The position numbers were made by a program, and so were the translations under genes. DNA of 64,000 nucleotides from Pollenia angustigena (Eukaryota; Arthropoda; Insecta; Diptera; Polleniidae), in contig OV884056.1 of NCBI GenBank assembly GCA_930367215.1, positions 278,548,067 to 278,612,066 on the forward strand, read 5' to 3'. This document shows positions 23,355-36,051 of the stretch, in pieces. The notes beneath the pieces are model-generated. The model ran no database searches, was not told the origin of the DNA, and was given only the letters and a program-made list of their open reading frames with translations. Every line of letters starts with the position of its first letter. Position 1 is the first letter of the stretch.

Positions 23355-25258
23355 CACAGAGGAGTATTTGGCCTGAAAAGCTGGCCAAAAAGGCAAAACT
23401 GAATTTTAAGAAATCTTAAGAACTAAGTACGCAGCTCGACAGACAACAATATTTTACATTATATTGTAAATTTTGAAGACTTTTAGTTGCGATTTGTAGA
23501 TCTGAGACCCTGCTAAAGTCAGGAAAGTGAAGAAAATTATATGAGATTTAAATGTTTTTTTTCGGTTTCTGGATGTTTATATGATATTTTTTTGCGGCTA
23601 AACGAATAAAGGTTTAACAAAGATTGTTTTTTTCGCTGAAAGGTTTGATCAAAAGTTATTTAAAAACGATAAAAAAATTTAAAATATGTTGAATATTCAT
23701 GTTGAAACAATTCGTTCAACAGCTAAAAAAAAACAAATTATACACTTTTCTTTTGCAAAAAAAGGAAAAGAAGAGGTTTTAAAAGGTGAGGTTAGCATGT
23801 CTACGAATTATGTTTGATACCACAATAAAATTTGGAGTCTCTAATTTTAGAAACCAAAAAAAAGTGTGCGCAAGTTTGCGCCATTATTTTTGACGATTTT
23901 TTTTTAAATTTTCACATTTCTTCTATTTTTGCTCATCGGGCACTTTTTCTTATACCTTTATATCGTCATAAACTTTTATGTATTTTGAATTATTGATTTC
24001 AACTGTTATTCACATCACTTTTAACACTTCACAATATTAATACCTGTCTATATGTAATTATAAATTGCAAAAATTCTTAATTATCCGCAATAGTTTTAAG
24101 GGAATGTCCCACACATCCCCATAAAAAATTATTTTTTGAAAAAATTGCTTTTTCCAAACAGAAATCGAATTTTTTGAATAAAATTGTTTAGTAAGGTAGT
24201 TCTTTTGGACTTTATATTTTTTTACAACTCAAAATTTTTTTTACATTAAAAAATATTTTCACTTAAGTAAACATTTTTCAAGTCGAGAGGCGCGGATTAG
24301 GATTTTATTTTAGACCCATGGTTTCTTCGGAGAATTTTCTTAGAATTTTAAGTAGATTACGTTTTTGCTATATGATTTTTAATTTTTTTTTATCCATACA
24401 AATCGACCCGCCCTAATGTACATACAGTCTGTCAAGAATGAGTTTAAACCTTTAAAATCAACATTTGTTAATTGAGTTTTGCGATTTATACCAACTTTTA
24501 TTCCTTAAGCTTCGTACAGACGATGGCCAGATCTTACAATATTGGTAAGCAGCGTTGCTTAAATTGCATTAAAATTGGCTAGAATGTCTTACAACTGTGT
24601 GAACATTGTAAGCTCATTTGTATTTGCAGATGTGCAAAATTAATGCATCTGACAATGGACCATTGTCAGAAAAATTTTGCTGTTGGCAACGCCTGCTTAC
24701 AATATTGTAAGATCTGACCATCGTCTGTACGAAGCTTTAGGAATGTGGCTTAATCTTAAAAATTTAAACTTTTTGGTTCTTAAATTTTTTTATTGCATGT
24801 TGAAAACAAAAAATTTGACGCATTTTGCATGTAAATTTTTTTTCGCCATTATATTTTTAATAACTCCAAAATAGTAATAGATATAAAATAAATGTGTATG
24901 GTTAAGCAGAATTTTCCGGTGCATCTTCTGATCCTCCTACTATTAAAATCGGAGAACACGTTTTCAAGTTTTGGCAAAATATATAAGGCAACCCAACGAT
25001 TAAGGGGGTGAAGTATGCCACGCCTTTAAAAGAAAATCCTCACGTACTAGAGAAAAACGGAAAACAGATTTGAATTAAGGGCATCAAAATTTTTTTGTTG
25101 CGCAGTGTACTTTTGTTGCGCAGTGTAATTTTTTCAAAATCTGCCACTAGACTTTTTATATCATACTACACCTAAAACTATCAAAAAACTAAAACTTTTA
25201 ATTCAAAAAACACGTTTAATAATTTTGGCCAGCTTTTCAGGCCAAATACTCCTCTGTG
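23355..25258. mobile_element. Element with CAC-starting TIRs and 5-bp target duplication
   Basis: The inverted repeats of about 36 bp begin CACAGAGGAGTATTTGGCCT and are almost identical at both ends (23355 onward, and 25258 backward). The direct repeat AGACG (23350-23354 and 25259-25263) is the target duplication. CAC-starting ends with 5-bp duplications occur in Transib. However, the heptamer CACAGAG departs from the usual form, and no transposase is present to decide. It may be a non-autonomous Transib-like element or another superfamily. It contains the foldback at 24500. Confidence 0.7.
24500..24744. mobile_element. Foldback MITE
   Basis: Long inverted arms: 'aagcttcgtacagacgatgg' then 'ccagatcttacaatattg' from 24507, mirrored by 'caatattgtaagatctgacc' and 'atcgtctgtacgaagctt' up to 24737. 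The outermost ATTCCT/AGGAAT also pairs. The loop contains further inverted words ('gcatctgacaatgg...ccattgtcag'). Non-coding. The target duplication could not be identified. Confidence 0.7.
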
Positions 25259-28168
25259 AGACGTAACAAATATTTGACATTAAATCCAAAAAAGCGTGAC
25301 CAGTAAATTTATCAAACTTTGACTTTATTTTAAATAATTTCTGTTTATTTATAATAATGTAATTTAGAAACTGTTAAATAATGTTTGCACTTGCCTAACG
25401 TTTTGCAAAAGCAAACAATTCTTTAAGAAAACTAGTAGTGACGTGTGAGACATCAAATATTTAATAGGTGCGAACATATGTAGCTGTAGAAGTTTTGAAA
25501 CACTTTGGTTTTAAGAAATTATAGGAATTTAATAAATTTATTAATTGAGATATTCCCCGAAATTTATTTTAAATGAGTTTTAATTGATGGTGGTTAAGCT
25601 TGTCTATATGAATCAGTAGACTTCATGCATATTTTTGAAAAGTCGCAAACAAAACCTTTTATCCAGGATTATATATTTTAAATTATTTTGTTTCATCAGT
25701 ATAAAATCGAATAGTAATATGAATATGATTTTTGTATGAAATATCTGACAATTCGTCGATCACAATTTAAAGCCTTCCATGAGATTGTTTGATTCTTTAA
25801 ATTTTGCTTTAAGTTCTTGGTAATTTAAAATAAATAAAACGTAAGAATATTTCCACATCGTTGATTTCGCCGGTATGTTGTAGTTTTTAGCATGAAGATA
25901 TGCTAGAACCACTTAACAGCCGTACCACAAAGCATACAGAGATGAAAAAAGTGACGCGTGAAAAATGCCTAAATCATTTGCGAGGGCAGCTTTCGAAGAA
26001 AGAGAAAGAAAACGTTTTTTGGTGGTGAAGTGGCAATGTGTAAAAACAGGCCGCTACTTTCGACACAAATGGCGTAATCAAAGCAAAAAATGTTAAAAGG
26101 GCAGCTTTCGAAGGAAAAGACAGAAAAAACACAATATTTTCTGTATCGTAACGCCTCTGTGTGCTCTGTGGCCGTAACAAGAGTGGAAGGTGGGACGTTT
26201 TCATCCGCTTACGCTGATATGCAATACCCAAACAAGAGCATCCACGTTGTGCCCCAAACAGTAGTGTTAACTTTCTTGTTTAATAAAACCCACATAATAG
26301 AAATAAAAATAAGAGAAAAAACCGATTGATTGACGAAAAAATAGCTAAATTGACATTATTGATTAACAAAGCGGCCAACTTCTCTATTAAATGCTCTGTC
26401 AAAACCAGATTTTCCCATTGCAAAGCGTTGACGCCGCGCTATTTAGGGATGCTTCATACAACTTGTATTGGCACGAGAATTTTTGACAACTAGAATACGC
26501 TTTCCGCTCTTCTTTAGGTATGGCTGTAAGAGTTTTTCATTCTTTTTTGGCAGCATATTTTGGTAAAGTATTATTTGCAGTCTCTTAAAAACTACTTAGA
26601 GCAGAGTTCAGTTTTACTTGGCGTTTATTTATGTCAAGCTTGTGGACTTATTAAAGGTGATTAATAAGTCGTGACGTTGAAGGACCTTTGCAACTCATCA
26701 TTTGAAGGCCCATTAACCACTTTTGTCTTTAAAATAACTTCGATATATCACTTAAAATACTGTCAAATTGCTAAATACTTTTTAAGCTGAATGTTTTTTT
26801 GTAGTATTTTGAATTGTTTTTGTTTTTTTTTTTACAAGAACACACGCTTTTATAAGCGATTTGTATTTACATTGCTCATAATTTTTTTTTTTTTAAACTT
26901 TTGTTTTGTCATTCTTTATAAAAAGTTCAAGTTTGCCCACACAGAAAAAATTATTGCCGAATTATTTTCAAACAAACGCTTGTTTGAAAATTTTTTTAAT
27001 TTCTATTAACTTTTTATTGATTCAAACAATATTTTTGTTTGATTTTTATTTAACCAACAAAAGTGTGGACAACTCTTCAAAAATATAATAAACGCGTTAT
27101 TGGTGTCAAGTTTTCATAATTTTCTATGAAATATTTAACGCTCTTTAATGTTGTCGTCTTTTTGCATTTTTTTATTTGATCGTAAGCAACACTTCTTTAT
27201 GTGAAATATAAGAACAACAACAAAAAACACACACAGTCTATTTTTGGACGCTTTAAAAAAGTGCAACTATAAGAAAAACAATAGCAGAAACAACATTACA
27301 AGAAACAAAATCCCGTATTCAATTTTTTAAAACTTTTTGCTTAAATACATCAAATACAAAAATAGAATGATGACGAAAAACATATCGAGTCGGTCTGCTG
27401 CCGTTTTTGGGTACATTTCTTCTTTAGCAAAGGAAAGGATACAGCAACAGAGAGTGATAGAGAAAAACATTGTGTTGTGTGTATAAATAAGACTTCGTGC
27501 AAAAATTATTCCAACAGAAAAAAATTTGTCTCAAAGCCAGTCGGCGGCTCTGCTCTGCCGTCATCTTCTCATACAGTGCTTACTTGTGTGCGCGTCTTTG
27601 CTTTTTTTTTATTTTGAAATTTAGTATATGAATTTCAGTAAACTGTTTGTTTGATTCAGTTAAATTATTTGTTTGAAAAAATCAGTGTTTTTTTTCAATA
27701 AACAAAATGCAAATAAATTGTTTGAATATGCAAATTTGTTTATAGGACCGATTTCAGACAAAAAATTGCTTGATTCTACAAATTTTTTGTTTGAATTGGA
27801 AAAATAATTTTTTCTGTGCAAGTAGAAAAACACTTAAATTACGGGTAAATTTATAACAATAAATAAATAAATAAAATTGTTAATAAAACTAATTCAAAAT
27901 GAAATTTATAACAAAAGTAAGGAAAATGTATTTAAATTACACATTACAAAAATAACCGGATTATTTTACCAAAATAACCGGTTTATTCGATATTCAAAAA
28001 ATAGACATTTTAAACTATTCGACTTGGGCAAAACTAAAATAACCGCTTAAAACCGGTCGAATACTATTCGATCGATCTCCCTACTTACAGCTTGACGATT
28101 TCAAATCACTTAAAGTTTTTTAAGCATTTTTTTTTTAAATCTATAAAAATATTCTCACATACACTTTA

Positions 28169-28312
28169 ACTGCCTGGCCCACGATTTCGACAAGCACATT
28201 TTGTTCGTATATTTACATATATTAAAAACAAAAACAAATTTTAGTTTTTTGTTATTGTTTTCAATATAAATATGAGAAAGAAATGTTTTTGTCGACATTG
28301 TGGGCCTGGCTG
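28169..28312. mobile_element. Short foldback MITE
   Basis: The left arm 'ctgcctggcccacgatttcg' continues 'acaagcacatt'. The right arm on the other strand is 'cagccaggcccacaatgtcg' then 'acaaaaacatt'. The 144-bp element has an AT-rich loop. Class unknown. Confidence 0.6.
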
Positions 28313-28319
28313 TAAATGA

Positions 28320-30420
28320 TTTGTCCGTAATTTGTTTTTGCATTAAAATTAATTATTTTACACGAGAGAACCTTAAAATTTACAAATTGAGGAAGCCGCT
28401 GTGATTTTGCAATCGCTGTTATAGTTTTGTTTACATTTTTCGTGATTTACTTTTCAGTAGTCTGTTGATATAGTTCATCAAAGAGTCTTCTATGGTTGCC
28501 AGAGCAAAAAAGTCTTAAAGTCGTGCAGCATATAAATAATTTCTTCAATTAAATAAAATAGTAAAAATAAAAATTAAATTAATATGTTAAATAAAAACCA
28601 AAAGTAACAATAACTATGAAGTTTGATTGGTTAAATTTTAATATACGAAGGTAAAAAATAAATGAAAATGGCAACCATACGTACTTAATCAACGACAACA
28701 TTTCAAAAAGAAGCGAACAGTTGTTTTCTTGTGGTTTAGAACAGCGAAGGGCAGATAGAGAACATTGAATAAAAGATAGTAAATTAGTTGATTTACACTT
28801 AGAGAAATTTTTGAAAAGTTTTTCAAACTGTATGTAAATTTGCAAAACAAAAAAAAAAAAAAAAAAAGTTTAGTAAAAATATTATTATTATATAATTCAT
28901 CAAGTTTTCCTTAACGGTAAAACATATATATGCATATTGTCACCTGAAATCGAAAAGACCGTGAGCACAAACTTCAAAATGTGTACTATTTATATGTAAA
29001 TATGCAAAAAACAAGAAAATCAATAAAAAAAACTTGGTTATTATATAATTCATCATCCCACATGATTGCTGAAAAGTTTTTAAAAAAAGCTGAAAAACAA
29101 ACATAAGCAGAGCTTGATCACAACACAATAAATATATTGTCAGTGTACCACTACGAAATTGCAAAATTTGCCAAATTAACAACATGCGCAACAGTCCTGC
29201 TTTGTTGAAATTTATTAAGCAACTGAATACAATTTTAGTTTTTTTCCTTTTGTTCTATTTATTTTTCGGGTTGCCTTTGTTACTGTTTATGCATGAAACA
29301 ATGAATTCAAGATTTTCGGTTTGTGGGCAGTAGTAAATGAACGAAAACAACATCACACAAACACGTGTATGTGTTATACGGTAAATTTTTTCACATTCTG
29401 ATTTCAATGTAAATATTGTTGTTTCTTCTTTTTTTGACTGCTAAAAAATAGTTTTTTATTTATTTTCTCTATTTTAAATCTACTTTTTTTAAGTAAAAAA
29501 GTAGTATAATAAAACAAGTGTATGGTATGTTTTAGGGATTTTAAGTAATACCTTAGTAGGGAAGTTTTTGCAGTTTTAGCAGCTCTGGTAAAAAAATACA
29601 CGATGAGTAAATGTAAAAACCCGAAAAACTTCGTAATCCAGGCAAACCAGCGCCCATCGCTGGTTTAGAACAATGAAAATCACAACTAAAAATAATAAAT
29701 CTAGTGATTTTCAGAACACCAAAATATTTCTCGGGAGATTTCAAATTCGTTCGTGATTTGAAATCACCGTTATTTCAGAACATGCCTGTATTTATAGAAA
29801 CTAAAAATCATTATTTTGATATAAAAACGAAACTTTTTTGGTTTTAGGGTACAGGAGAGCGAAAGTATTCGCAAAGTACAGGGGCCAAACTACGGCATTC
29901 GATATCGATCGAAATTCCAATTCAAATTGTATTGGTCAAGTCAAAATTTTGTCTTGGTAGATCCAAAATTGATTCTATGTCCCATTTAAACCCAACAATC
30001 ACTTTAAGACGAAAGAAATCTCAAAAAGATGTCGATATCAGTAAAATGTTCGGCACAAATAAAAACTTTTTACACAAATCTCTTTTTTCGTCATAAAAAA
30101 TGGTTTAATTTTGTTAATTTTTTATATTTTAAATTTTTTGTTTGACGCTGTTTGATCTTACAAAATTTTTGTAAGAACAAATATTTATTTGCCCTAAAGT
30201 GAAGAAAATATTTTACGTTTACTGGTCACATTATGAACATTTTTGTTTGCTGGCAAATAATTTTGTTTGCCCAAAATCAGCTGTTTTTCTGTTTGCCCCT
30301 CAAAAATATTTTCTGGTCAGAATAAGGGCAAACAAATATTTTAAATTTTTTGTGAAATGTTTGCCATATGTGATCGTACCTTTAGTAATTTACACACGCA
30401 GGCTTTAGGAAATCTTTTAG
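28320..30420. other. AT-rich stretch, no gene
   Basis: Homopolymer-rich sequence, including an A-run at 28849-28867. Repeated GTGATTTNAAATCAC-like palindromes occur near 29750. A MITE-like segment 30118-30390 ends in 'catatgtgatcgtacctt'. No frame shows coding features. Confidence 0.45.
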
Positions 30421-30424
30421 GAAA

Positions 30425-32685
30425 AAATCGTGCTAAATTTGAAAGTTTCGAGCGTTATTGTATAACGTAATAGTACCAATTCAAACGAAGGAAATGAGTA
30501 ACCGCCAGAAACCGTGGTTCACATCTGAAATAAAGCGCCTTACAGTAGATCATGACAACGCTTTCTCTCGATGGAAACGCTTTAAAACTGATAATCTACA
30601 CGAAAATTATCGCAATGCTAGAAAAATCGTAACCAAAACCATTAAGAACGCAAAATCTAAATACTACTCTGAAAAATTTATGAATTCTGTTAGCACTAAA
30701 AATACTTGGAAAACTATTAGGGAAATTGGAATCGTAGAAAATAAGAATAAGCAGGATAATAGTATATCGGATCCTTATGAATTAAATTCAAACTTTGTTA
30801 ATATACCCATGCCTCAAGCAGATCATACCCATTATATCAATTTTCATGCAACCAATCTCCCATCTAACCCTTTTAATTTTGAGTATGTTAGCCAGTTGGA
30901 TGTTCTCAAAAGCTGCCTTTCCATTAAATCAAAAGCTATAGGAATGGATAGTATACACCCAGCTTTCCTTAAAATTATTCTTCCGTCACTACTACCATTT
31001 ATCACTCATATTTTCAATAAAATAATTATGGCAGGCACTTATCCACTAAGATGGAAATAGGCAAAAATTATTCCAATACCAAAATCATCCACTGAATATC
31101 GGCCCATAGCTATTTTACCTTATCTCTCAAAGGCTTTCGAGAAACTTTTACATGAACAGATAACCAATTATATAAATGATAGTAAATTATTGACCGATCA
31201 ACAATCTGGCTTTCGGGCCAAACATAGCTGTATTACTGCTCTAACTGATGTAGCAGAAGATCTTAGAAAGGAAATGGACGATAGGTGCGTTGCATATTTA
31301 GTACTGTTGGATCATTCAAAGGCTTTTGATACCGTTGACCACACAATACTTATTCAAAAACTGGAGAAAATGATGAATTTTTCATCAACATCCATTAGAT
31401 TGATTGATTCATATCTTAAAGATCGTGTCCAGTGTGTTGAAACTAGTCCTTCAACTATCTCAAACTTTCTTCCTGTTGGTAGGGGTGTTCCTCAGGGATC
31501 CATTCTAGGTCCTCTCCTCTTCTCCATTTACGCAAACGATCTTCCTGAACAGTTGCTGCATTGCAACATTATAATGTATGCCGATGACGTACAATTGTAC
31601 ATAAGTAACAAAAAAGGGAACTTAGATGAATGTACTGCAAGACTAAATCAGGACTTACAACGGGTTTCACGTTGGGCTGATGTTAACGGGTTAAGTTTAA
31701 ATCCTACCAAATCGAAATGCATTGTAATACATAAAAGAACACAGAAAATTATTGATTATCCCAACATTTTTATTAAAAACCAACGGATTGAAATCGTAGA
31801 TAAAGCAAAAAATCTTGGTGTAATTTTTAATAACACTTTAACCTGGTCTGATCACGTTATAGCTGCCTGTGGTAAAACATATTCGATGCTAAGAACCCTA
31901 TGACCTACTCAATATTGCACCCCATTGAAAATACGCTTATTACTTGCTAAGACATATTTGATACCAATTTTAACCTACGGATGTGAGATTTTTGCAAGTT
32001 GTGATGAAACCAGTAAATCTAAATTGACCGTCACATATAACAACATTGCAAGGTACGTTTACGGGATCAGAAATTATAACATAAATGGTATTTACATTAG
32101 TATAACACCTTACTCTAAAAAAATATTCGGGGTACTTTTTGAAGATTTACTGAAAATAAGAACTTTAGTATTTCTTCACAAAATTATAACCACCCGTGAG
32201 CCAGGTCATCTTTTTAATCGTTTACAATTTAGTCGACTCAGAAGAAATAGAAATTTAATTCAAATCAGACATCACACATTAATATCTGAATGGCAATTTT
32301 TCATATTTGCAATACGTCTTTGGAATAATATTACTAATCCAACAATAAAAGAAATCAGCAATGTGTTACAATTTAAGAAAGAAATATTTAAATATTATTC
32401 GTAGTCAACAAGTTTGTTTATAGTTCGGTATAATTCTATAGTTCAATATTTTTTGATTTTTTATAAATGTATTTATGATATTTTGATATGTAGTTTTTCG
32501 TTATTTATTTGTTTGGTTTAGTTACAATAATTTTATTTATATCGATTTTGTAATAACTATACCTAGACTTAAGTTTATTATTTTTCATTTTCCAAAATAA
32601 CATCATAAGATTTCTACTGTTTAAGACTAATGTTTTGTTGTAGAAGTTACAATTTTTTCTTAAATAAATAAATAAATAAATTGTC
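30425..32685 (+). mobile_element. 5'-truncated LINE with well-preserved ORF
   Basis: It contains the reverse transcriptase ORF (30458-32404), about 250 bp of 3' UTR and a 3' tail of AAAT repeats (about 32659-32681). The 5' end is truncated upstream of the RT, and the endonuclease is absent. Directly after the tail (from 32687) begins a dispersed repeat copy. The good preservation of the frame suggests a fairly young insertion. Confidence 0.7.
30458..32404 (+). pseudogene. LINE reverse transcriptase, two nonsense codons
   Basis: One reading frame stays open across about 1950 bp except for TAG at 31058-31060 and TGA at 31901-31903. Before the RT a basic linker 'KPWFTSEIKRL' is seen. RT motifs in order are 'AIGMDSIHPAFLK', 'AKIIPIPK' and 'EYRPIAILPYLSKAFEK' (31061-31150), 'QSGFRAKHS', 'LLDHSKAFDTVDH' (first catalytic Asp), 'RGVPQGSILGPLLF', the catalytic 'MYADDVQLY' (about 31576) and 'KNLGVIF'. 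The C-terminal domain has 'IARYVYGIRNY' and 'IRLWNNI'. Both stops differ by one base from TGG. The C-terminal pattern resembles CR1/jockey-group LINEs; exact family not determined. Confidence 0.85.
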
Positions 32686-32686
32686 A

Positions 32687-33761
32687 TACCCTCCACCACA
32701 ATTACTTGTGAAGAGGGTATACTAAGCTTGTTATTCCGTGTGAAACTTTTTTATTATTCATCTCAGACCCCATAAAGTATATATATTCTGGGCCTTTGAG
32801 TAATTCTAAGTCGATTTAGTCATGTCACGCTGTAAAATTTCGTGAAGATCCGTTCATAATTTACCCTAGGCCCCATACAAGCCCTACTCCCGAAAAGAGT
32901 GAAGTACACCTACAACACCAACCACCAATGCTATCATAACAAATTTTGGCTCGTCACAGTTTTATAGGACTAAAAATAACACTGTGAAGTTTCGTGCAGA
33001 ACGGTCTATAATTTACACTAGGTCCTATACAAACCCTACTTCCAGAAAACAGTTTAGTACGCCTAAAACCGTAAAAAATAATGCTATCGTAACAAAATTT
33101 GGTACATCAAAGTTTTATAGGACTAGAAATAAGACTGTGAAATTTCGTGAAGATCCGTCTATAATTTACCCTAGGCCCCATATAAAGCCCACTCTGGTAA
33201 AATAATTAAATACGCCTAAAACCGTAGCAGATAAAGATATTGCGGTTAACTTTCTGCCAGCTTAGCTTCATATGGCCAACAAAAAATATTATGCAATTTT
33301 ATGATATACGGTCTCTAATTTACCTTAGATCCCATTTTAGCAGCTTTCTGAAATTCACTGCAAACGCTTAAACTAATTGCCCCTCTGTATTGAAATTAAG
33401 GGTTTGTAATACCAGAAATCACTCTGCAGAATTTTGGGATGATTGGTTCATAGCTGACCATGGCTCCAATATAAATTGCCCTCCTGAAAATCATTTAAGT
33501 TCGGCTTAAACTGTTACGAATCATGATATTTTGCTCAAGCTATTTAAAATTGCTAAAAAAAGCATTAAACTTTCTAATTGTCGGTCAATAATTTAATATA
33601 TGTAGGTCTGAACCGCAACCAATTTTAATGCAGATATCTGTTTTTATAATGATAATAATAATAAATATACATCATACAGACATACTTCTAAAGCATTCGA
33701 ACTGTCGGTGGAGGGTATCAAAGATTCGGCATTGCCGAATATAACACTCTAACTTGTTTTA
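32687..33761 (+). repeat. Dispersed ATACCC-family repeat, uninterrupted copy
   Basis: It begins 'ataccctccaccacaattac' with 'gaagagggtat' closing a terminal hairpin. It continues with 'catctcagaccccataaag' and about two 153-bp units (32850-33190), then a more diverged interior. It ends 'gtcggtggagggtatcaaag' plus a hairpin ATTCGGC...GCCGAAT and 'ctctaacttgtttt'. The subterminal CCCTCCACC and GGTGGAGGG words are inverted. No transposase or RT is encoded. The 73-codon open frame at 32984-33205 reads the tandem unit. Confidence 0.7.
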
Positions 33762-33982
33762 TTTTTATTTTTGAAGAAAAGCAAGTATTTGAAAAGTTAA
33801 ACTTTTTTGCATTCTTGCATCGTATAAATTTTCTTTTGGCGTTATCTATATGTGCTAAGATTAAAGCGATGTTTTGTTTAATTCGCGGTCATTCTGGTTT
33901 CTTTGTTAATGGTGTTACAAAACATTTCTAAGTTTTGGTATGATTTCATACTTTTAAATCGCCTTATGACGATACCTCATAG
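33762..33982 (+). other. Stretch before the candidate exon
   Basis: AT-rich, with a moderately pyrimidine-rich segment leading to 'cctcatag' at 33982, the possible splice acceptor of the next feature. Confidence 0.3.
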
Positions 33983-34106
33983 TTATGCATACAAAAGGAA
34001 AAAATTAGACAGTGAAGATCCAACAACAGCTGATCAATATCTTGAATTACACCATCATCAGCAGCTAGCAGCAGCACCGCCACCAACTTCACCCTCATCA
34101 GCAGCA
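33983..34106 (+). CDS. Candidate host exon, Gln/His/Ala/Pro-rich
   Basis: The frame reads YAYKRKKLDSEDPTTADQ followed by YLELHHHQQLAAAPPPTSPSSAA. It has a basic stretch, then an acidic/Thr patch and His/Gln/Ala/Pro runs, the style of fly transcription regulators. This composition is unlike the A/T-dominated surroundings. A possible acceptor AG is at 33981-33982 and a possible donor GCA|GTAAAT at 34106/34107. If unspliced the frame stops at TAA 34116-34118. The exon would be 124 nt, with one base completing the preceding codon. This phase does not match the 16619 exon directly, so further exons or a separate gene would be needed. No gene name is recognised. Confidence 0.35.
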
Positions 34107-34118
34107 GTAAATAACTAA

Positions 34119-35560
34119 ACTGCAGATATCTTACAGCACAGCATACAGATCTCTCAAGCACATACATTCATACGTATGAAAGTAAGTATGTGAACGAACA
34201 CCTTACATTGTGTAGTTTTACTTTCGCTGTGGCTTTAGACACTGGCACGTGACGCCTGAATGAAAACGAAAGTGCAAGAGCGTTTGGTTGTTCACGTATG
34301 AGAATGTACGAACGAGTACAAGTATGAAGTACTTAAGTTTGTATGTACGTATGTATGTTGTAAGCCACAAAGTTTTCCACATTAAATACTTTTGTATTTG
34401 TTGTTGGTCGGTTGACTGGTTGGTTGTTTGGGTGGCTGTGTAAAGTTGGCTTCTTCAAGCTGTTGGATTATGTTGTTTTTGTTGTGGGTTTTATATGTAA
34501 GAGATCGTTTCCTGGATTTACCAGTTTTTTTCTGCCTTATACGAATTACGACTCTATTGTATAATGTATGAGTTCAAGTCTAATAGTGTATGACAACTCA
34601 CTACATCATTATCATCATCCTCAAATGTAGCTAAATATGTGGCAGTAGCAGTTCGTATCTCTTCTTTGATTGGTTTTGAAACGTAACGAGAAAATTCGTT
34701 TAATTTGTGGCTTGAAGCTAAACATTGTTTGTCTTTATTTTTCCCTCTTTTGTCACATGTTTATTCATCAGCACAAAATGTTTTGAAAATTCAAAGTTGT
34801 TGCAATTGAGTTTGTAGTTGTAAAAAAAATTTTGTTTTTGCTATATTGGGGATTAAATCTTTTTTAAAAAAAGTACCAAAGTTTGTATTTATATACTATT
34901 TCCTGGATAAGGAAAATGGAAAAATTGAAGCTGAGATGTTTTTGAAAAGAAAAAATTCCTAAAATAACTCAGATAAATATCTATAGAATAGTAAGAGATA
35001 GTTAAATTCAATATATCCAGCCTTATTTGCGATTATATCGTAATTTATCGAAATTTAGTTTTTATTCTTGCAAATAAGTTGTAAGTACTCGTTGCATTGA
35101 AAATCCAAAAAAAATAATAAAAACCCTTATCCTGTACAATTTGCCTTTCGTCGCTTAAGATATAATCGCAAATAGCGCTCGATATGTATGGAAATATCCA
35201 AAATTATAGTGCTTTGTTAAATTTTCTACTAGATTTCTGAATTTAGTATTTTGATAATTAGTTGAAAACAAAAACTAGTCTCAATGACAATTGCGTCACA
35301 TGTAAAGTGATCGATTCGTTATTTTAATAACCGGTTCTCAGAACTGATGACCAAAAATTGTCTAAATTTAAGGCAACAAATTTTATTTTTTATTAAACAA
35401 CATGAACCTTTAACAAAATTCATTCTTTTAATAACTTTTAACACTTAGTCGGCATTTATACGATGATTTTTAAGACATGTTTTTTTATTTGTAGACAAAT
35501 TCGGTAGAATATAGTGAAGGGTAGAAAAAGACACGGTTTTTTTTTTAATTTTCTTTTACT
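34119..35560. other. AT-rich stretch, no gene
   Basis: No feature supported apart from a hAT-type end near 35308 ('gtgatcgattcg' with 'aataaccggtt'), which belongs to the family of 23157-28083. TGTATG-rich words occur at 34338-34360. Confidence 0.4.
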
Positions 35561-35584
35561 GTCATTTTAGAGTTTGGTATCATC

Positions 35585-35778
35585 ATATATATTATTTCTA
35601 AAGCACTTTTTTTTTGTCGGTTGCAAATATCTCCCATACCACCGCATCAAATTTAATGAATGATATCTCATTTTAAAGGCTATTTCTAACACTAATGACA
35701 AAAAATAATTAGAAATTGAAAAATTAATATTTTCATTGATAAAAATTACGGTGCGAAATAGTCGCACGGGTCATCTAG
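35585..35778 (+). mobile_element. Helitron 3' end, copy 1
   Basis: The sequence ends GTGCGA-AATAG-TCGCAC (35751-35767), a perfect 6-bp-stem hairpin. Seven bases later comes CTAG (35775-35778), followed by T. A hairpin about 10 nt before CTRR is the signature of Helitron 3' termini. The body ('ctaaagcac', 'tcccataccaccgcatcaaa') is repeated in copy 2. The 5' TC end was not found. Confidence 0.65.
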
Positions 35779-35784
35779 TATGTA

Positions 35785-36020
35785 TTATTTCTAAAGCACT
35801 TTTTTTTGTCGGTTGCAAATATCTCCCATACCACCGCATCAAATTCAATGAATGATATCTCATTTTAAAGCTTATTTCTAACCCTAATGACGAAAAATAA
35901 TAAGAAATTGAAAAATTAATATTTTCATTGATAAAGGATTCGTACGGGCAAAAAGTTAACGATGATCATGTCATTACCTCTAACATTGTATTCAAAGAAG
36001 TATTATAAAAGCATTAAAAC

Positions 36021-36051
<31 letters not shown>

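Larger units (their letters stand above)
23157..28083. mobile_element. Large hAT-type element with nested insertions
   Basis: A perfect 8-bp target duplication CTTACAGC lies at 23149-23156 and 28084-28091. The termini are TAGGGTGATCGAT on the left and TAGGGAGATCGAT on the right (other strand), followed on both sides by AACCGG-rich sequence. An 8-bp duplication and TAGGG ends fit hAT. After removing the nested element (23355-25258) about 3 kb remains. No transposase frame is recognised in it, so it is non-autonomous or eroded. A tandem pair 'gggcagctttcgaag' occurs at 25984 and 26097. A related end lies near 35308. Confidence 0.7.
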
